From Streptomonospora alba (GTDB lineage: Bacteria; Actinomycetota; Actinomycetes; Streptosporangiales; Streptosporangiaceae): a stretch of DNA of 64,000 nucleotides. The notes beneath the pieces are model-generated. The model searched no databases. It was not told the origin of the DNA and saw nothing but the letters and a program-made list of their open reading frames with translations. The position numbers and the translations under genes are program-made. The stretch spans positions 62,001 to 126,000 of the forward strand of contig NZ_JROO01000004.1 in NCBI RefSeq assembly GCF_000826685.1, read 5' to 3'. Below are positions 54,443 to 63,133 of the stretch, piece after piece (position 1 is the stretch's first letter; each line of letters begins with the position of its first letter).

Positions 54443-55537
54443 TCATTCCCGGGCCGGTCCAGGGTCGCGGGGCTCGGTGACCGCCCCCAGGAACAGCATC
54501 GCGGCCCGGCGGCGCAGCACGAAGGCGAACGGGCGGTCCACGGCGAAGCGAACGGGCTTGCCGGCGACCGCGGCGACGGTGCGCATCACCACGGCCGTGG
54601 CGGCCCCGCCTTCTGCGCCCTTCTCGTCCGCGCGCAGCACCGCCTCGTGGACGACCTCGTCGATGCGCAGCGGGCGCGGGGAGATGCCGGTGAGGTCCGC
54701 CCGGTCGGTGAAGGCCGTGGAGGCGCCCGCGGCGGCCAAGGGCTGCGACAGCGCCGAGCGGGAGCGCACTTCGAAGCGCGGCATCGAGAGGTCGACGTCG
54801 GCGGGGGCGGCCTTGTCGTAGAGCTCCGAGAGCGCCTCGGGTGTCGGGGCGGTGCCCTGCTCGGGGCGGTCGGGCACCAGCACGTCCATGGCCAGGTCGT
54901 GGGCCGCGGGCAGCGTCGCCATGCGCCAGCCCGCCGCCGCGGCGTAGGGGCGGCGCGCGCGGCTGCGCATCGTGGGCACCCGGTTCCGGCCCGAGGGGGA
55001 GTGGAAGGGTTTGTGCGCGGTCGCCGCGGTGTCGAAGGGCTCGGACCAGCGCATGCGCACCCACAGCGCGTTGAGCAGCAGGGCCTGCGTGGAGGTGGCC
55101 ACGTCGCCGGGCAGCAGCAGTTCCTCGACCAGGCCGCGGGTGGCCTCGGCGGCCTCGGCATTGGCCTCCCGGCGCACGCGCTCGGGATCGCCGGCGAAGT
55201 CGGCGGAGTGCACCGCGGAGTCGGGCCGGGCGCGCACGGCGGTTTCGAACTCCGCAAGCAGCGGGAGGTCGTCGCGGACCCACAGAGCGGTCGAGGTCGC
55301 GAGTTCCGGGCCCGGGGACGCGGCGTCGTCGAGCGCGGCGAGCTGCCCGCGGATGTCGCGGCCCAGCAGCTGTTCGAATTCGCGGCGGGTGGTGCCGCGC
55401 GCGCCGGTGGCCACCAGCCCCAGCGCGCCGGCGACCGACAGCGGAGACCACGCCCGTTCCTCCAGTCCGGCCCGGGCCAGCGCGGAGTCGAGGCGCAGAG
55501 CGAAGTCGAGATGGTCGGGGCGCAGGGACACGGGCAT
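54443..55537 (-). CDS. Serpin-family serine protease inhibitor
   Basis: 364 aa, with no signal peptide from this start (GGAGAG 6 nt upstream). Serpin features are 'WSPLSVAGALGLVATGARGT', 'QALLLNALWVRMRWSEPF', 'ADVDLSMPRFEVRSRSAL' and 'DEVVHEAVLRADEKGAEGG' with the hinge 'GAEGGAATA', then the reactive loop and 'FAVDRPFAFVLRRR'. The reactive-centre bond lies somewhere in 'VVMRTVAAVAG'. An inhibitory serpin traps a protease by loop insertion. The small, Ala-rich hinge fits inhibition. Serpins are rare in bacteria, but one (thermopin) is known from Thermobifida. Target unknown. Confidence 0.9.
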   Translation of the reverse strand: MPVSLRPDHLDFALRLDSALARAGLEERAWSPLSVAGALGLVATGARGTTRREFEQLLGRDIRGQLAALDDAASPGPELATSTALWVRDDLPLLAEFETAVRARPDSAVHSADFAGDPERVRREANAEAAEATRGLVEELLLPGDVATSTQALLLNALWVRMRWSEPFDTAATAHKPFHSPSGRNRVPTMRSRARRPYAAAAGWRMATLPAAHDLAMDVLVPDRPEQGTAPTPEALSELYDKAAPADVDLSMPRFEVRSRSALSQPLAAAGASTAFTDRADLTGISPRPLRIDEVVHEAVLRADEKGAEGGAATAVVMRTVAAVAGKPVRFAVDRPFAFVLRRRAAMLFLGAVTEPRDPGPARE

Positions 55538-55690
55538 CGCGCACTCTCCAAGTCTGCCGAGCAGGACGTCGCCGACCGGCTTTCGGGCCAGGCTAGCGTC
55601 CGCCTGCACGAGCGTGCGCGGCCGCGGCTTCCGCGCGGATCGGGGCGCTCTGGGCGGCGATCGATCGTTGCAAGACCGTGCGAACCAGTA

Positions 55691-55719
55691 TTGACGGGAG
55701 GTTACGCGGCGCTTAATCT
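55691..55719 (+). promoter_or_regulatory. Promoter of the sugar ABC transporter operon
   Basis: TTGACG (55691-55696), a 17-bp spacer and TAATCT (55714-55719) form the best sigma-70-type promoter in the window. Transcription should begin near 55726. Confidence 0.75.
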
Positions 55720-55734
55720 GAGCCTCCAGCTGGA

Positions 55735-55750
55735 CGGGAAGCGCTTTCCG
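55735..55750. promoter_or_regulatory. LacI-family-type operator
   Basis: CGGGAAGCGCTTTCCG is palindromic at 14 of 16 positions around the central AAGCGCTT, the core typical of LacI/GalR regulators. It lies about 9 nt after the expected transcription start, where a bound repressor would block the polymerase. No LacI gene is in the window. Confidence 0.7.
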
Positions 55751-55795
55751 TAAATCGTTTCAATGAGGCCGGGCGGGCAGAAGGGCGGTCACCAC

Positions 55796-57064
55796 ATGGT
55801 GAAGCGGATTGGCGGTGCGACGAGATCGGCCGCGGCGGCGGCGATGGTTCTCGGGCTTGCGGCGACCGGCTGTGGAGGCGGCGAGGGCGGCGGCGCGCCC
55901 GAGATCCGCTATTCATGGTGGGGCAACGCCGATCGGGCGGAGATGATGCGCGAGGCCATCGCGCTGTTCGAGGAGGAGAACCCGGACATCACCGTCACGC
56001 CGACCTTCTCCGAGTACGACACCTACTGGGAGAAGCTCTCCACCCAGGTGGCCGGCGGCGGCATGCCCGACGTGCTCCAGATGGACAACGCCTACCTTCG
56101 CGAGTACAGCGACCGCGGTGTGCTCCTCGACCTCGGCGGCCAGGAGGGCGGCAGCCTCGACACCGGCGGGCTTCTGGAGGGCCTCAGCACCGCCGGAGTC
56201 GTCGACGACGCCCGCTACGGCGTGCCCATCGGCGGCAACACCTTCTCCCTCGTCTACGCCCCCGAGCTGTTCGAGGAGGCGGATGTGCCCATGCCGGAGG
56301 ACGGGTGGAGCTGGAAGGAGTACGACGAGGCGCTGACCGCCGTCAGCGAGCACACCGGCAGCGACCCCTACGGCGCCGCCGACTACACCGGGCTGATCTG
56401 GGTGCTGGAGGCCCAGCTGCGCCAGGAGGGCGGCGCGCTGTTCACCGACGACGGCCGGTTGGGTTTCAGCCGGGACCGCCTCGCCGAGTTCTGGGAGAGC
56501 GCCGCGGACCTGCGCGAGGACGGCGCCGTGGTGCCCGCTGACGAGGCCGAGCAGGTCAAGCCGCTGGCCCCGCTGGGCGCCAACCTGGCGGCCTCGGAGT
56601 TCACCTGGGACAACATGCTCACCCGCTACGTGGAGGAGTCCGACCTCGACCTGGAGCTGGCGCCGCTGCCCACCGATTCCGAGAACTCCGGGCAGTACCT
56701 CAAGCCCTCGATGCTGCTGTCGGCCTCGGCCCAGACCAGTCACCCCGACGCCTCCGCCGAACTGATCGACTTCATGATCAACGACCCGCGGGTCGCGGAG
56801 ATCTTCGGCGGCAACCGCGGCATACCGGCCACCGAGGCCCAGCGCGAGGCCGTCGACTACACCGAGGTCGACCAGACCATCGTGGACTACGAGGACGAGC
56901 GCATGTCCGACCTGCAGGAGGCGCCGCCCGCGCCCCCGGCGGGCGCCGGTGCCCTGGAGACCGAGTTCATCCGCCTGGCTGAAGAGGTGCACCACGGGCA
57001 AATGGGCCCGGACGAGGCCGCGGGCGAGTTCGTCGACTTCGCCGAGCGCACGCTGAGCTCCTGA
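55796..57064 (+). CDS. Sugar ABC transporter substrate-binding lipoprotein
   Basis: 422 aa. The start is the ATG following AAGGGCGG; the frame opens 33 nt earlier. A basic N-terminus, hydrophobic core and lipobox 'LAATGC' make it a lipoprotein. The mature part is an extracellular solute-binding protein of family 1: 'IRYSWWGNADRAEMMREAIA', 'FEEENPDITVTPTFSEYDTY', 'GMPDVLQMDNAYLREYSDRG' and 'GVPIGGNTFSLVYAPELFEE'. It captures a carbohydrate at the cell surface for the two permeases downstream. The ligand is not readable. No ATPase gene is present; a shared MsiK-type ATPase elsewhere is likely. Confidence 0.93.
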   Translation: MVKRIGGATRSAAAAAMVLGLAATGCGGGEGGGAPEIRYSWWGNADRAEMMREAIALFEEENPDITVTPTFSEYDTYWEKLSTQVAGGGMPDVLQMDNAYLREYSDRGVLLDLGGQEGGSLDTGGLLEGLSTAGVVDDARYGVPIGGNTFSLVYAPELFEEADVPMPEDGWSWKEYDEALTAVSEHTGSDPYGAADYTGLIWVLEAQLRQEGGALFTDDGRLGFSRDRLAEFWESAADLREDGAVVPADEAEQVKPLAPLGANLAASEFTWDNMLTRYVEESDLDLELAPLPTDSENSGQYLKPSMLLSASAQTSHPDASAELIDFMINDPRVAEIFGGNRGIPATEAQREAVDYTEVDQTIVDYEDERMSDLQEAPPAPPAGAGALETEFIRLAEEVHHGQMGPDEAAGEFVDFAERTLSS

Positions 57065-57087
57065 CCGCGGAGAAGGAGACAGCGCAG

Positions 57088-58071
57088 ATGGCCCGCACGG
57101 CCGAGGACACCCGCGGAGACGCGGAGTCCGCCGCACCGCCCCAACCCCCGCCCCCACCGGGGCGGGGGACCCGGCGCAAGCCCCGAGGCGACCGCGAGAG
57201 GGCCGCAGGCTACGCCTTCTTGACCCCGTGGATCCTCGGGTTCCTCGGACTGACGCTGGGGCCGATGGCGGCCTCGCTCTACCTGTCCTTCACCGACTAC
57301 AACCTCTTCACCGCGCCCTCGTGGGTGGGCCTGGACAACTACCGGCGCCTGTTCGCCGACGACCAGTGGCTGCAGTCGATCCGGGTCACGGGCGCCTATG
57401 TGGTGCTGGCGGTCCCGCTGAAACTCGCCCTGGCGCTGGCCGTGGCGATGCTGCTCGCGGCACCGCACCGCGGCCAGGGGTTCTACCGCTCGGCGTTCTA
57501 CGCGCCCTCGCTGCTGGGCGCCAGCGTGAGCGTCGCGCTGGTGTGGCGCGCGCTGTTCTCCGACGACGCCGTGGTGGACCGGCTGCTGCGGGCGGTGGGG
57601 GTGGAGACCGGCGGGTGGGTCGGCAACCCCGACTTCGCCCTGCTGCTGCTTGTGCTCCTGGCGGTCTGGCAGTTCGGCGCGCCGATGGTGATCTTCCTGG
57701 CCGGCCTCAAACAGGTGCCCCGGCAGTACTACGAGGCCGCCGAGGTCGACGGGGCCGGCTGGTGGCGCCGGTTCCAGACCATCACCCTGCCGATGATCTC
57801 GCCCGTGCTGTTCTTCAACCTGCTGCTGGAGACGGTCAACTCCTTCCAGGTGTTCACCGCGTCGTTCGTGATCAGCGGCGGCTCCGGCGGCCCCGCCGGC
57901 TCCACCCTGATCTACACGCTCTACCTCTACCAGCAGGGCTTCACGCACTACCAGATGGGCTACGCCTCGGCGATGGCCTGGATGCTGATCCTCGGGGCGG
58001 GGCTGGTGGTCGTGGCCCTGTTCCGGATGTCGCGGACGATGGTGTTCTACTCCGGAGACGAGGGACGATGA
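57088..58071 (+). CDS. Carbohydrate ABC transporter permease (MalF-type)
   Basis: 327 aa with AAGGAG before the ATG. A Pro/Arg-rich cytoplasmic N-terminus precedes six membrane helices ('AYAFLTPWILGFLGLTLGPM' is the first). The EAA loop 'EAAEVDGAGWWRRFQTITLP' contacts the ATPase. The stop overlaps the next start (ATGA), so translation of the two permeases is coupled. Confidence 0.93.
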   Translation: MARTAEDTRGDAESAAPPQPPPPPGRGTRRKPRGDRERAAGYAFLTPWILGFLGLTLGPMAASLYLSFTDYNLFTAPSWVGLDNYRRLFADDQWLQSIRVTGAYVVLAVPLKLALALAVAMLLAAPHRGQGFYRSAFYAPSLLGASVSVALVWRALFSDDAVVDRLLRAVGVETGGWVGNPDFALLLLVLLAVWQFGAPMVIFLAGLKQVPRQYYEAAEVDGAGWWRRFQTITLPMISPVLFFNLLLETVNSFQVFTASFVISGGSGGPAGSTLIYTLYLYQQGFTHYQMGYASAMAWMLILGAGLVVVALFRMSRTMVFYSGDEGR

Positions 58072-58916
58072 GAACCTCCGCCGCTACCCGGCCCCGGCGC
58101 GTGCTCTGGCACGTCCTGGCTCTGGCGCTGCTGGGGCTGGTCATGTACCCCCTGGTGTGGGTGGCCGGAGCGGCGGTCACGCCCACCCACGAGATCGTCG
58201 GCAACACGCGACTGGTGCCCGCACAGCCGGTCCTGGACAACTTCGCCCGAGCACTGGAGGGCATGGCCGGCATCCCGGTATGGCGGTTCCTGGCCAACTC
58301 GCTGCTGCTGGCGGTGCTGACCGTGACGGGGATCGTGGCCTCCTCGGCTCTGGCGGCCTACGCCTTCGCCCGCCTGCGCTTCCGCGGGCGCAACACGATG
58401 TTCGTGCTGATGATCGGCACCCTGCTGATGCCCTTCCACGCGGTGATCATCCCGCAGTACATCATCTTCCAGCAGCTTGGGCTGGTCGACACCTACGTGC
58501 CGCTGGTACTGGGCAAGTTCCTGGCCACCGAGGCGTTCTTCGTCTTCCTCATGGTGCAGTTCATGCGCCAGCTGCCTCGTGAGCTGGACCAGGCCGCCCG
58601 CATCGACGGCTGCGGGTACTGGGGGATCTTCTGGCACGTCATCGCCCCGCTGTCGCGCCCGGCGTTCGGCACCGCGGCGATCTTCGCGTTCATCTGGAGC
58701 TGGAACGACCTGTTCGCGCCGCTGATCTACCTGAACACCCCGGAGAAGTTCCCGATCCCGCTGGCGCTGCGGATGTATGCCGACCAGACCAGCACCAGCG
58801 ACTTCGGCGCGATGATCGCCATGTCGGTGATCGCGCTGGTGCCGGTCGTGCTGTTCTTCCTGGCCTTCCAGCGCCTGCTGGTGCAGGGCATGGCCACCAG
58901 CGGGCTGAAGGGGTGA
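58068..58916 (+). CDS. Carbohydrate ABC transporter permease (MalG-type)
   Basis: 282 aa, overlapping the first permease by 4 nt. Six helices, with 'MPFHAVIIPQYIIFQQLGLV', the EAA-type loop 'LDQAARIDGCGYWGIFWHVI' and the C-terminal 'FFLAFQRLLVQGMATSGLKG' typical of MalG relatives. It completes the membrane channel with the MalF-type subunit. Confidence 0.93.
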   Translation: MRTSAATRPRRVLWHVLALALLGLVMYPLVWVAGAAVTPTHEIVGNTRLVPAQPVLDNFARALEGMAGIPVWRFLANSLLLAVLTVTGIVASSALAAYAFARLRFRGRNTMFVLMIGTLLMPFHAVIIPQYIIFQQLGLVDTYVPLVLGKFLATEAFFVFLMVQFMRQLPRELDQAARIDGCGYWGIFWHVIAPLSRPAFGTAAIFAFIWSWNDLFAPLIYLNTPEKFPIPLALRMYADQTSTSDFGAMIAMSVIALVPVVLFFLAFQRLLVQGMATSGLKG

Positions 58917-58921
58917 GCGCC

Positions 58922-59521
58922 GTGGCGGGCGGACGGACCGCGGCGGCCGCGCCGGTGCTCCGGCCGGCGCACTCGCGGGCGGCGCTGTTCGGCGAGTGCG
59001 TGCTGGCCGGGATGCTCACGCTGGCAGCGGGGCTGGCGCTGGTCACCCTGCCGGCGGCGCTGGCCGCCGGCAGCGCGCAGGTGCGCGCCCACACCGACGG
59101 CGAGGGCGGCACGGCAGTGGGCGACTTCGCGGTACGGCTGCGGGCGGCGTGGCCCGGCTCCTGGCGGGCGGGCCTGGCCGGTGCGGCGCTGGCCGCCGTC
59201 GTGGCGGCCGACGTGCTGATCGTGGCCGCCTTCGATCCGCCCGGGGGAGCGGCCTCCCTGGTCGGATGCGCGGCGGCGGGGGCGGGTGCCGCCGTGGTCG
59301 GCCTGCGCGCCGCCGCGGCCTGGCGGCCCGAACGCGCCTGGCACGGCGCCCTGCGCGCGGCGGCGGCCAGGACGGCGGCCGACCCCGTGGGCTCGGGGCT
59401 GCTGGTGGCGGCACTGGCCGTCACGGCGGTGGTGACCTGGGCGGTGCCTCCGGCGCTGGTAGCGCTGGCGGGCTGCCTTCTGCTCGCCGCGGTGGTCGTG
59501 GACAAGCGCGGAGGCGGGTGA
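58922..59521 (+). CDS. YesL/DUF624-like membrane protein
   Basis: 199 aa. AAGGGG inside the end of the permease gene is 8 nt before the GTG at 58922, favouring it over the overlapping GTG at 58913. Four to five hydrophobic helices and 'FGECVLAGMLTLAAGLALVT' with 'AAGSAQVRAHTDGEGGTAVG' and 'FAVRLRAAWPGSWRAGLAGA' match the DUF624 pattern often found beside sugar ABC permeases. Its role is unknown; it may help transporter assembly or regulation. Last gene of the operon. Confidence 0.7.
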   Translation: MAGGRTAAAAPVLRPAHSRAALFGECVLAGMLTLAAGLALVTLPAALAAGSAQVRAHTDGEGGTAVGDFAVRLRAAWPGSWRAGLAGAALAAVVAADVLIVAAFDPPGGAASLVGCAAAGAGAAVVGLRAAAAWRPERAWHGALRAAAARTAADPVGSGLLVAALAVTAVVTWAVPPALVALAGCLLLAAVVVDKRGGG

Positions 59522-59540
59522 CCCTTCGCGCGCGACCACG

Positions 59541-59559
59541 GCGGCGGAGCGGCCGCCGC
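59541..59559 (+). terminator. Hairpin at the end of the ABC operon
   Basis: GCGGCGG and CCGCCGC form a 7-bp stem with an AGCGG loop, 19 nt after the stop. Confidence 0.4.
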
Positions 59560-59722
59560 ACCCGCCGGGGCGGCACTGCGCGGCGACACGGACGCAGGGT
59601 CCTTTTCCGGCGTATCCGCATGGCATAGGGGGCGGATGCGGAGATATCGCTGCGCAGCGCTGAAGACCGCTGATGCGTTGTTCTAGGGTGGAAGCCGTAG
59701 TCGACGCCGGACCGGGAGCCAT

Positions 59723-60538
59723 ATGACCGACCACCAGCGAGCCGCCGAGCCCGCCGATTCCACCGGCGAGGGGACCGACGCGGTCTCCGAAGGGCCTTCC
59801 GAGGAGCCCGCGGCGAGCGAGCAGGTCTCCGAGCAGACGGTCGAGGCCGTCGTCCGCCAGCAGTTGGCCAAGGCCCTGGGCGGCAAGCGCGGCATGCTCG
59901 AGACCGCAGTGCCCACCCTGGGCTTCACGTTCTCCTACATGGCGTTGGAGGACCTGCGGACGGCGCTGACGATCGGGTTCGCGTTGGCGATCGCGCTGGG
60001 GGCCGTGCGGCTGGTCCAGCGCTCCTCGGTGCAGTTCGTGGTCAACAGCCTTTTCGGGATGGCCATCGCAGCGGTCTTCGCGCTGCGCAGCGGCGAGGCC
60101 GAGGATTTCGCACTGCCCGGGATCATCTACAACGCCGTCTACGCGGTCGTGCTCACGCTGACCGTCCTCATCCGCTGGCCGGCCATGGGACTGCTGATCG
60201 GCGCGGTCACCGGCGACGTCACCGCCTGGCGGCGCAATCCCGCGGTCGTCAAGCTCAGCTCCCGGCTGACCTGGCTGCTGGTGCTGCCGTGCGTCGTGCG
60301 CGTAGCGGTGCAGCTCCCGTTGTGGGCGGCCGAGAGCTACGGCGTGGCCAGCACCTTCGCGCTGCTGGGTATCGCCAAGATCGCCCTGGGCTGGCCGCTG
60401 CAGGTGGCCGCGTTCGCAGGCATGGTGTGGCTGCTGGCGCGCGGGCGCACACCGGTCGACTCCGACGGCGTGTTCGCCGCGGACGCCGACGACGACCAGG
60501 CGCCCGGCCAGACTCCCGCCGAGCGCACCGCCGACTGA
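59723..60538 (+). CDS. DUF3159 family membrane protein
   Basis: 271 aa with GGGAG before the ATG. An acidic N-terminus (residues 1-40) leads to six to seven membrane helices. The DUF3159 core includes 'KRGMLETAVPTLGFTFSYMA', 'FVVNSLFGMAIAAVFALRSG' and 'AMGLLIGAVTGDVTAWRRNP'. The family is found next to DUF3710 and TrkA genes in actinobacteria; function is unknown, though a link to potassium or membrane physiology is suggested by context. Confidence 0.92.
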   Translation: MTDHQRAAEPADSTGEGTDAVSEGPSEEPAASEQVSEQTVEAVVRQQLAKALGGKRGMLETAVPTLGFTFSYMALEDLRTALTIGFALAIALGAVRLVQRSSVQFVVNSLFGMAIAAVFALRSGEAEDFALPGIIYNAVYAVVLTLTVLIRWPAMGLLIGAVTGDVTAWRRNPAVVKLSSRLTWLLVLPCVVRVAVQLPLWAAESYGVASTFALLGIAKIALGWPLQVAAFAGMVWLLARGRTPVDSDGVFAADADDDQAPGQTPAERTAD

Positions 60539-60584
60539 GGCCCCCGCGACTCGGCGATCGGCCGGGCGGGCCGATGCCTGTGGT

Positions 60585-61580
60585 TCAGGCCTGCGGGCCG
60601 ACCGGGGCGGTGCCGGCTGGAACAGGCGGATCGGCCGCTCCGGGGGCGGTGGTCGCGGTGCGCCGGAACTCGCTGGGGTTGGCGCCTCGGATGCGCTTGA
60701 ACGCCGCGCTGAACCCGAACGGGTCGGAGTAGCCCACGGCGCGGGCGATGCCCGCGACGGTCGCGGCCTCCTGCTCGACCAGGAGGTCTGCCGCAAGCGT
60801 CATCCGCCAGCGGGTGAGGTAGGTCAGCGGCGGTTCGCCGACCAGGTCGGCGAACCGTTTGGCCAGCGTCGAGCGCGATACCCCGGTGTGCTCGGCCAGC
60901 GCGGCGACCGTCCACGGTGCCGCCGGTTCGGCGTGCAAGAGGCGCAGCGCGTCGCCGACCACGGGGTCCCGCTGGGCGGCCCACCAGGCCGGGGGTTCGC
61001 CGCCGGGGCGGTCGAACCACTCGCGCAGCGTGCAGACCAGCATCCAGTCCAGCAGCCGGTCGAGTACGACCTGCTGGCCCGGGGTGTCGGCGGCGACCTC
61101 GGCGGCGAGGTGGTCCAGCACGGCGTCGGCCGTACCCCCCGAATCCACGCGCAGCACGACGGGTAGCGCGTCCAGCAGCCTGCGGCTGATCTCGCCGCGC
61201 ACCGGGTAGGCGCCGACGATCAGCGTCGTCGCGCCCTCACCGGCGCCGCCGGAGCTGTCGTTCCAGCCGCGCCGGTGCCGAGTCCCGCCCTGCTCGGGCG
61301 CCGCGCAGTGCTCGCCGCACGCGACCGGTTCGGCCGGGGTGCCGATCTCGTCGACGAAGGTGAACGTCGCAGGGCCCCGCACGACGACCGTCTCGCGGGC
61401 GCGAAGCGGCTCGGGCGGACGGTGCTCCGGCACGATCCAGCCCGCCCCGGTGAGCACGGTGCACAGGGTCAGCGGCGCCCCGTCCACGAAGTGCAGCGCC
61501 CAGGGCGCGGACAGGGTCGAACTGCCGAACAGGGAGCCGTGGGCTCGTACCCCGCGGATCAGGTCACTGAATACGTCCAC
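60585..61580 (-). CDS. AraC-family regulator with cupin-type sensor
   Basis: 331 aa from GTG. The N-terminal cupin_6 domain reads 'DLIRGVRAHGSLFGSSTLSA', 'WALHFVDGAPLTLCTVLTGA' and 'PVVLRVDSGGTADAVLDHLA'. The C-terminal double helix-turn-helix has 'TVAALAEHTGVSRSTLAKRF' and 'VAGIARAVGYSDPFGFSAAF' followed by 'KRIRGANPSEFRR'. It is divergent from the PPOX-fold gene, with 160 bp between starts, and probably controls it. Members of this subfamily often regulate redox enzymes. Confidence 0.92.
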   Translation of the reverse strand: MDVFSDLIRGVRAHGSLFGSSTLSAPWALHFVDGAPLTLCTVLTGAGWIVPEHRPPEPLRARETVVVRGPATFTFVDEIGTPAEPVACGEHCAAPEQGGTRHRRGWNDSSGGAGEGATTLIVGAYPVRGEISRRLLDALPVVLRVDSGGTADAVLDHLAAEVAADTPGQQVVLDRLLDWMLVCTLREWFDRPGGEPPAWWAAQRDPVVGDALRLLHAEPAAPWTVAALAEHTGVSRSTLAKRFADLVGEPPLTYLTRWRMTLAADLLVEQEAATVAGIARAVGYSDPFGFSAAFKRIRGANPSEFRRTATTAPGAADPPVPAGTAPVGPQA

Positions 61581-61740
61581 CCCAGCAAGGTTAGACGATG
61601 AGACAGGCGATCCGGCTTCTCACCCATGGATTCGTCCGAGCGGATGCCGTTGAATCGTTGTCATGAGCACCGACATCACCGAGTCGGCACCTGTTCAACG
61701 ATCTCGTGACCATTCCCACTCGCCTGTCGAAAGGGCCGAG

Positions 61741-62169
61741 ATGAGCACCGACGCCGGTTCGCTGACCGACCAGGACCTCGAGTTCCTCCGACGCCCCCTG
61801 CACGGGTTCCTGTCCGTGGCCGCAGGGCCGCTCCCGCCGCAGCCCCGGCCGGTGTGGTTCGAGGCCACTGCCGAGGGCGCGGTCCAACTGTTCACCCTCG
61901 CGGACTCGCTCAAAGTGCGGCGGCTGCGCAGCGATCCCCGCGCCTCGATCGTCGTCGCCGCCCCGGTCGGTGAACGCGAGCGCTGGCTGTCGGTCGCCGG
62001 CCGCGTCACGGTGGAGCCCGACGGAGCACACGACCTGGCCGCACGCCTGGCCGCTCGCTACTGGGACCTCGACGATCCGGCCCGCGCCGACGACCTCGCC
62101 GGGCTCCTGGCCCTCGACCCGGTGCGTCTCGTCATCCACCCGCAAGCCGTAAGCCGTTACACGTACTGA
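61741..62169 (+). CDS. PPOX-fold (pyridoxamine-phosphate oxidase-like) flavin/F420 protein
   Basis: 142 aa from the ATG at 61741, which has AAAGGG upstream and begins the conserved domain; an in-frame ATG at 61663 is an alternative. The split beta-barrel shows 'HGFLSVAAGPLPPQPRPVWF', 'LFTLADSLKVRRLRSDPRAS' with the cofactor-phosphate Lys/Arg, 'RERWLSVAGRVTVEPDGAHD' and 'DPVRLVIHPQAVSRYTY'. Such proteins bind FMN, F420 or haem. It may reduce a xenobiotic or quinone; the cofactor cannot be fixed by eye. Confidence 0.82.
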   Translation: MSTDAGSLTDQDLEFLRRPLHGFLSVAAGPLPPQPRPVWFEATAEGAVQLFTLADSLKVRRLRSDPRASIVVAAPVGERERWLSVAGRVTVEPDGAHDLAARLAARYWDLDDPARADDLAGLLALDPVRLVIHPQAVSRYTY

Positions 62170-62460
62170 CCACCGCGGCCACCTGTGCGCGGAGCCGGGG
62201 GCACGGGTGAGGCCGGTCGGCCGGTAGAGGTCCGCCGACGGGACCCGCTCGGCCGGACCCGGCGCCGCCGAGTGGGACACCCGGCCGCGCGCGCATCACC
62301 GCCGTCTCGCGCGACCACCCCGGGACCGGCGTGCGGACGTGCCTGGCTGCCGACCGGTGGCGGGCACGGCTGCTGCGACCGGCACCGCCCGCGCTCGACC
62401 ATGGCCGCCCATCGGCCCGACCGACCGATCGCCGAGTCGCGTGAGAGGCCTCAGCCGTGC

Positions 62461-63132
62461 TCAGTCCTCGGCGGCGAGCAGTTCGCCCAGTTCGTCGACC
62501 GAGGCGGCGCTGCTGAGGAACACCAGGTCGTCGCCGCCTTGCAGCGCCGTGCTCGGGTCCGGCTCACGGGCCTGGCCCTCGCGTACCAGGGCCACCAGCA
62601 CGATGCCCTCCGGAAGCTTCGGGACCAGTTCGCCCAGCCGGCGCCCGCCGTGCGGGGACTCGGGGGGAAGCGTGAACTCCAGCAGGTCGGTCTGGGGCAG
62701 CGACAGCGCGTTGAGCACCTCGGCGGGCTCGTCCTCGTCGTCGGGCTCCTCGACCAGCGCCGCCATCATCCGCGGCGGCGAGACGGCGACGTCCACGCCC
62801 CAGGAGTCGGAGAACAGCCACTCGTTGCGCGGGTCGTTGATGCGGGCGATGACCCTGCCGACACCGAACTCGGTCTTGGCCAGGAGCGACACCACCAGGT
62901 TGACCTTGTCGTCGCCGCTGGCGGCGACGACGGAGTCGAAGTCGGCCAGCCGCGCGTCCTCCAGCGAGGACAGTTCGCAGGCGTCGGCCAGCAGCCACTC
63001 CGCCCGCGGCAACTCGTCCACGCCGATGGCGCGGGAGTCGTGGTCGATCAGCAGGACCTCGTGGCCGCTCTCGCTCAGCTCGGCCGCGATGGAGCGCCCG
63101 ACGCTGCCGGCTCCGGCGATGGCGACGCGCAT
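62461..63132 (-). CDS. trkA: TrkA-family potassium uptake protein (second subunit)
   Basis: 223 aa from the ATG at 63132, one base after the stop of the other trkA gene. The N-terminal Rossmann RCK domain begins 'MRVAIAGAGSVGRSIAAELS' and has the dinucleotide acid 'LLIDHD'; 'VVAASGDDKVNLVVSLLA' and 'VIARINDPRNEWLF' follow. The C-terminal TrkA_C domain contains 'ESPHGGRRLGELVPKLPEGI' and 'STALQGGDDLVFLSS'. It gates a Trk/Ktr-type potassium channel in response to NAD(H) or ATP. The channel subunit is not in the window. Confidence 0.93.
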   Translation of the reverse strand: MRVAIAGAGSVGRSIAAELSESGHEVLLIDHDSRAIGVDELPRAEWLLADACELSSLEDARLADFDSVVAASGDDKVNLVVSLLAKTEFGVGRVIARINDPRNEWLFSDSWGVDVAVSPPRMMAALVEEPDDEDEPAEVLNALSLPQTDLLEFTLPPESPHGGRRLGELVPKLPEGIVLVALVREGQAREPDPSTALQGGDDLVFLSSAASVDELGELLAAED

Positions 63133-63133
63133 C

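Noticed and set aside
53639-59722. Integrative element or genomic island
   Set aside because: No integrase, tRNA, transposase or flanking direct repeats were seen; gene composition looks native.
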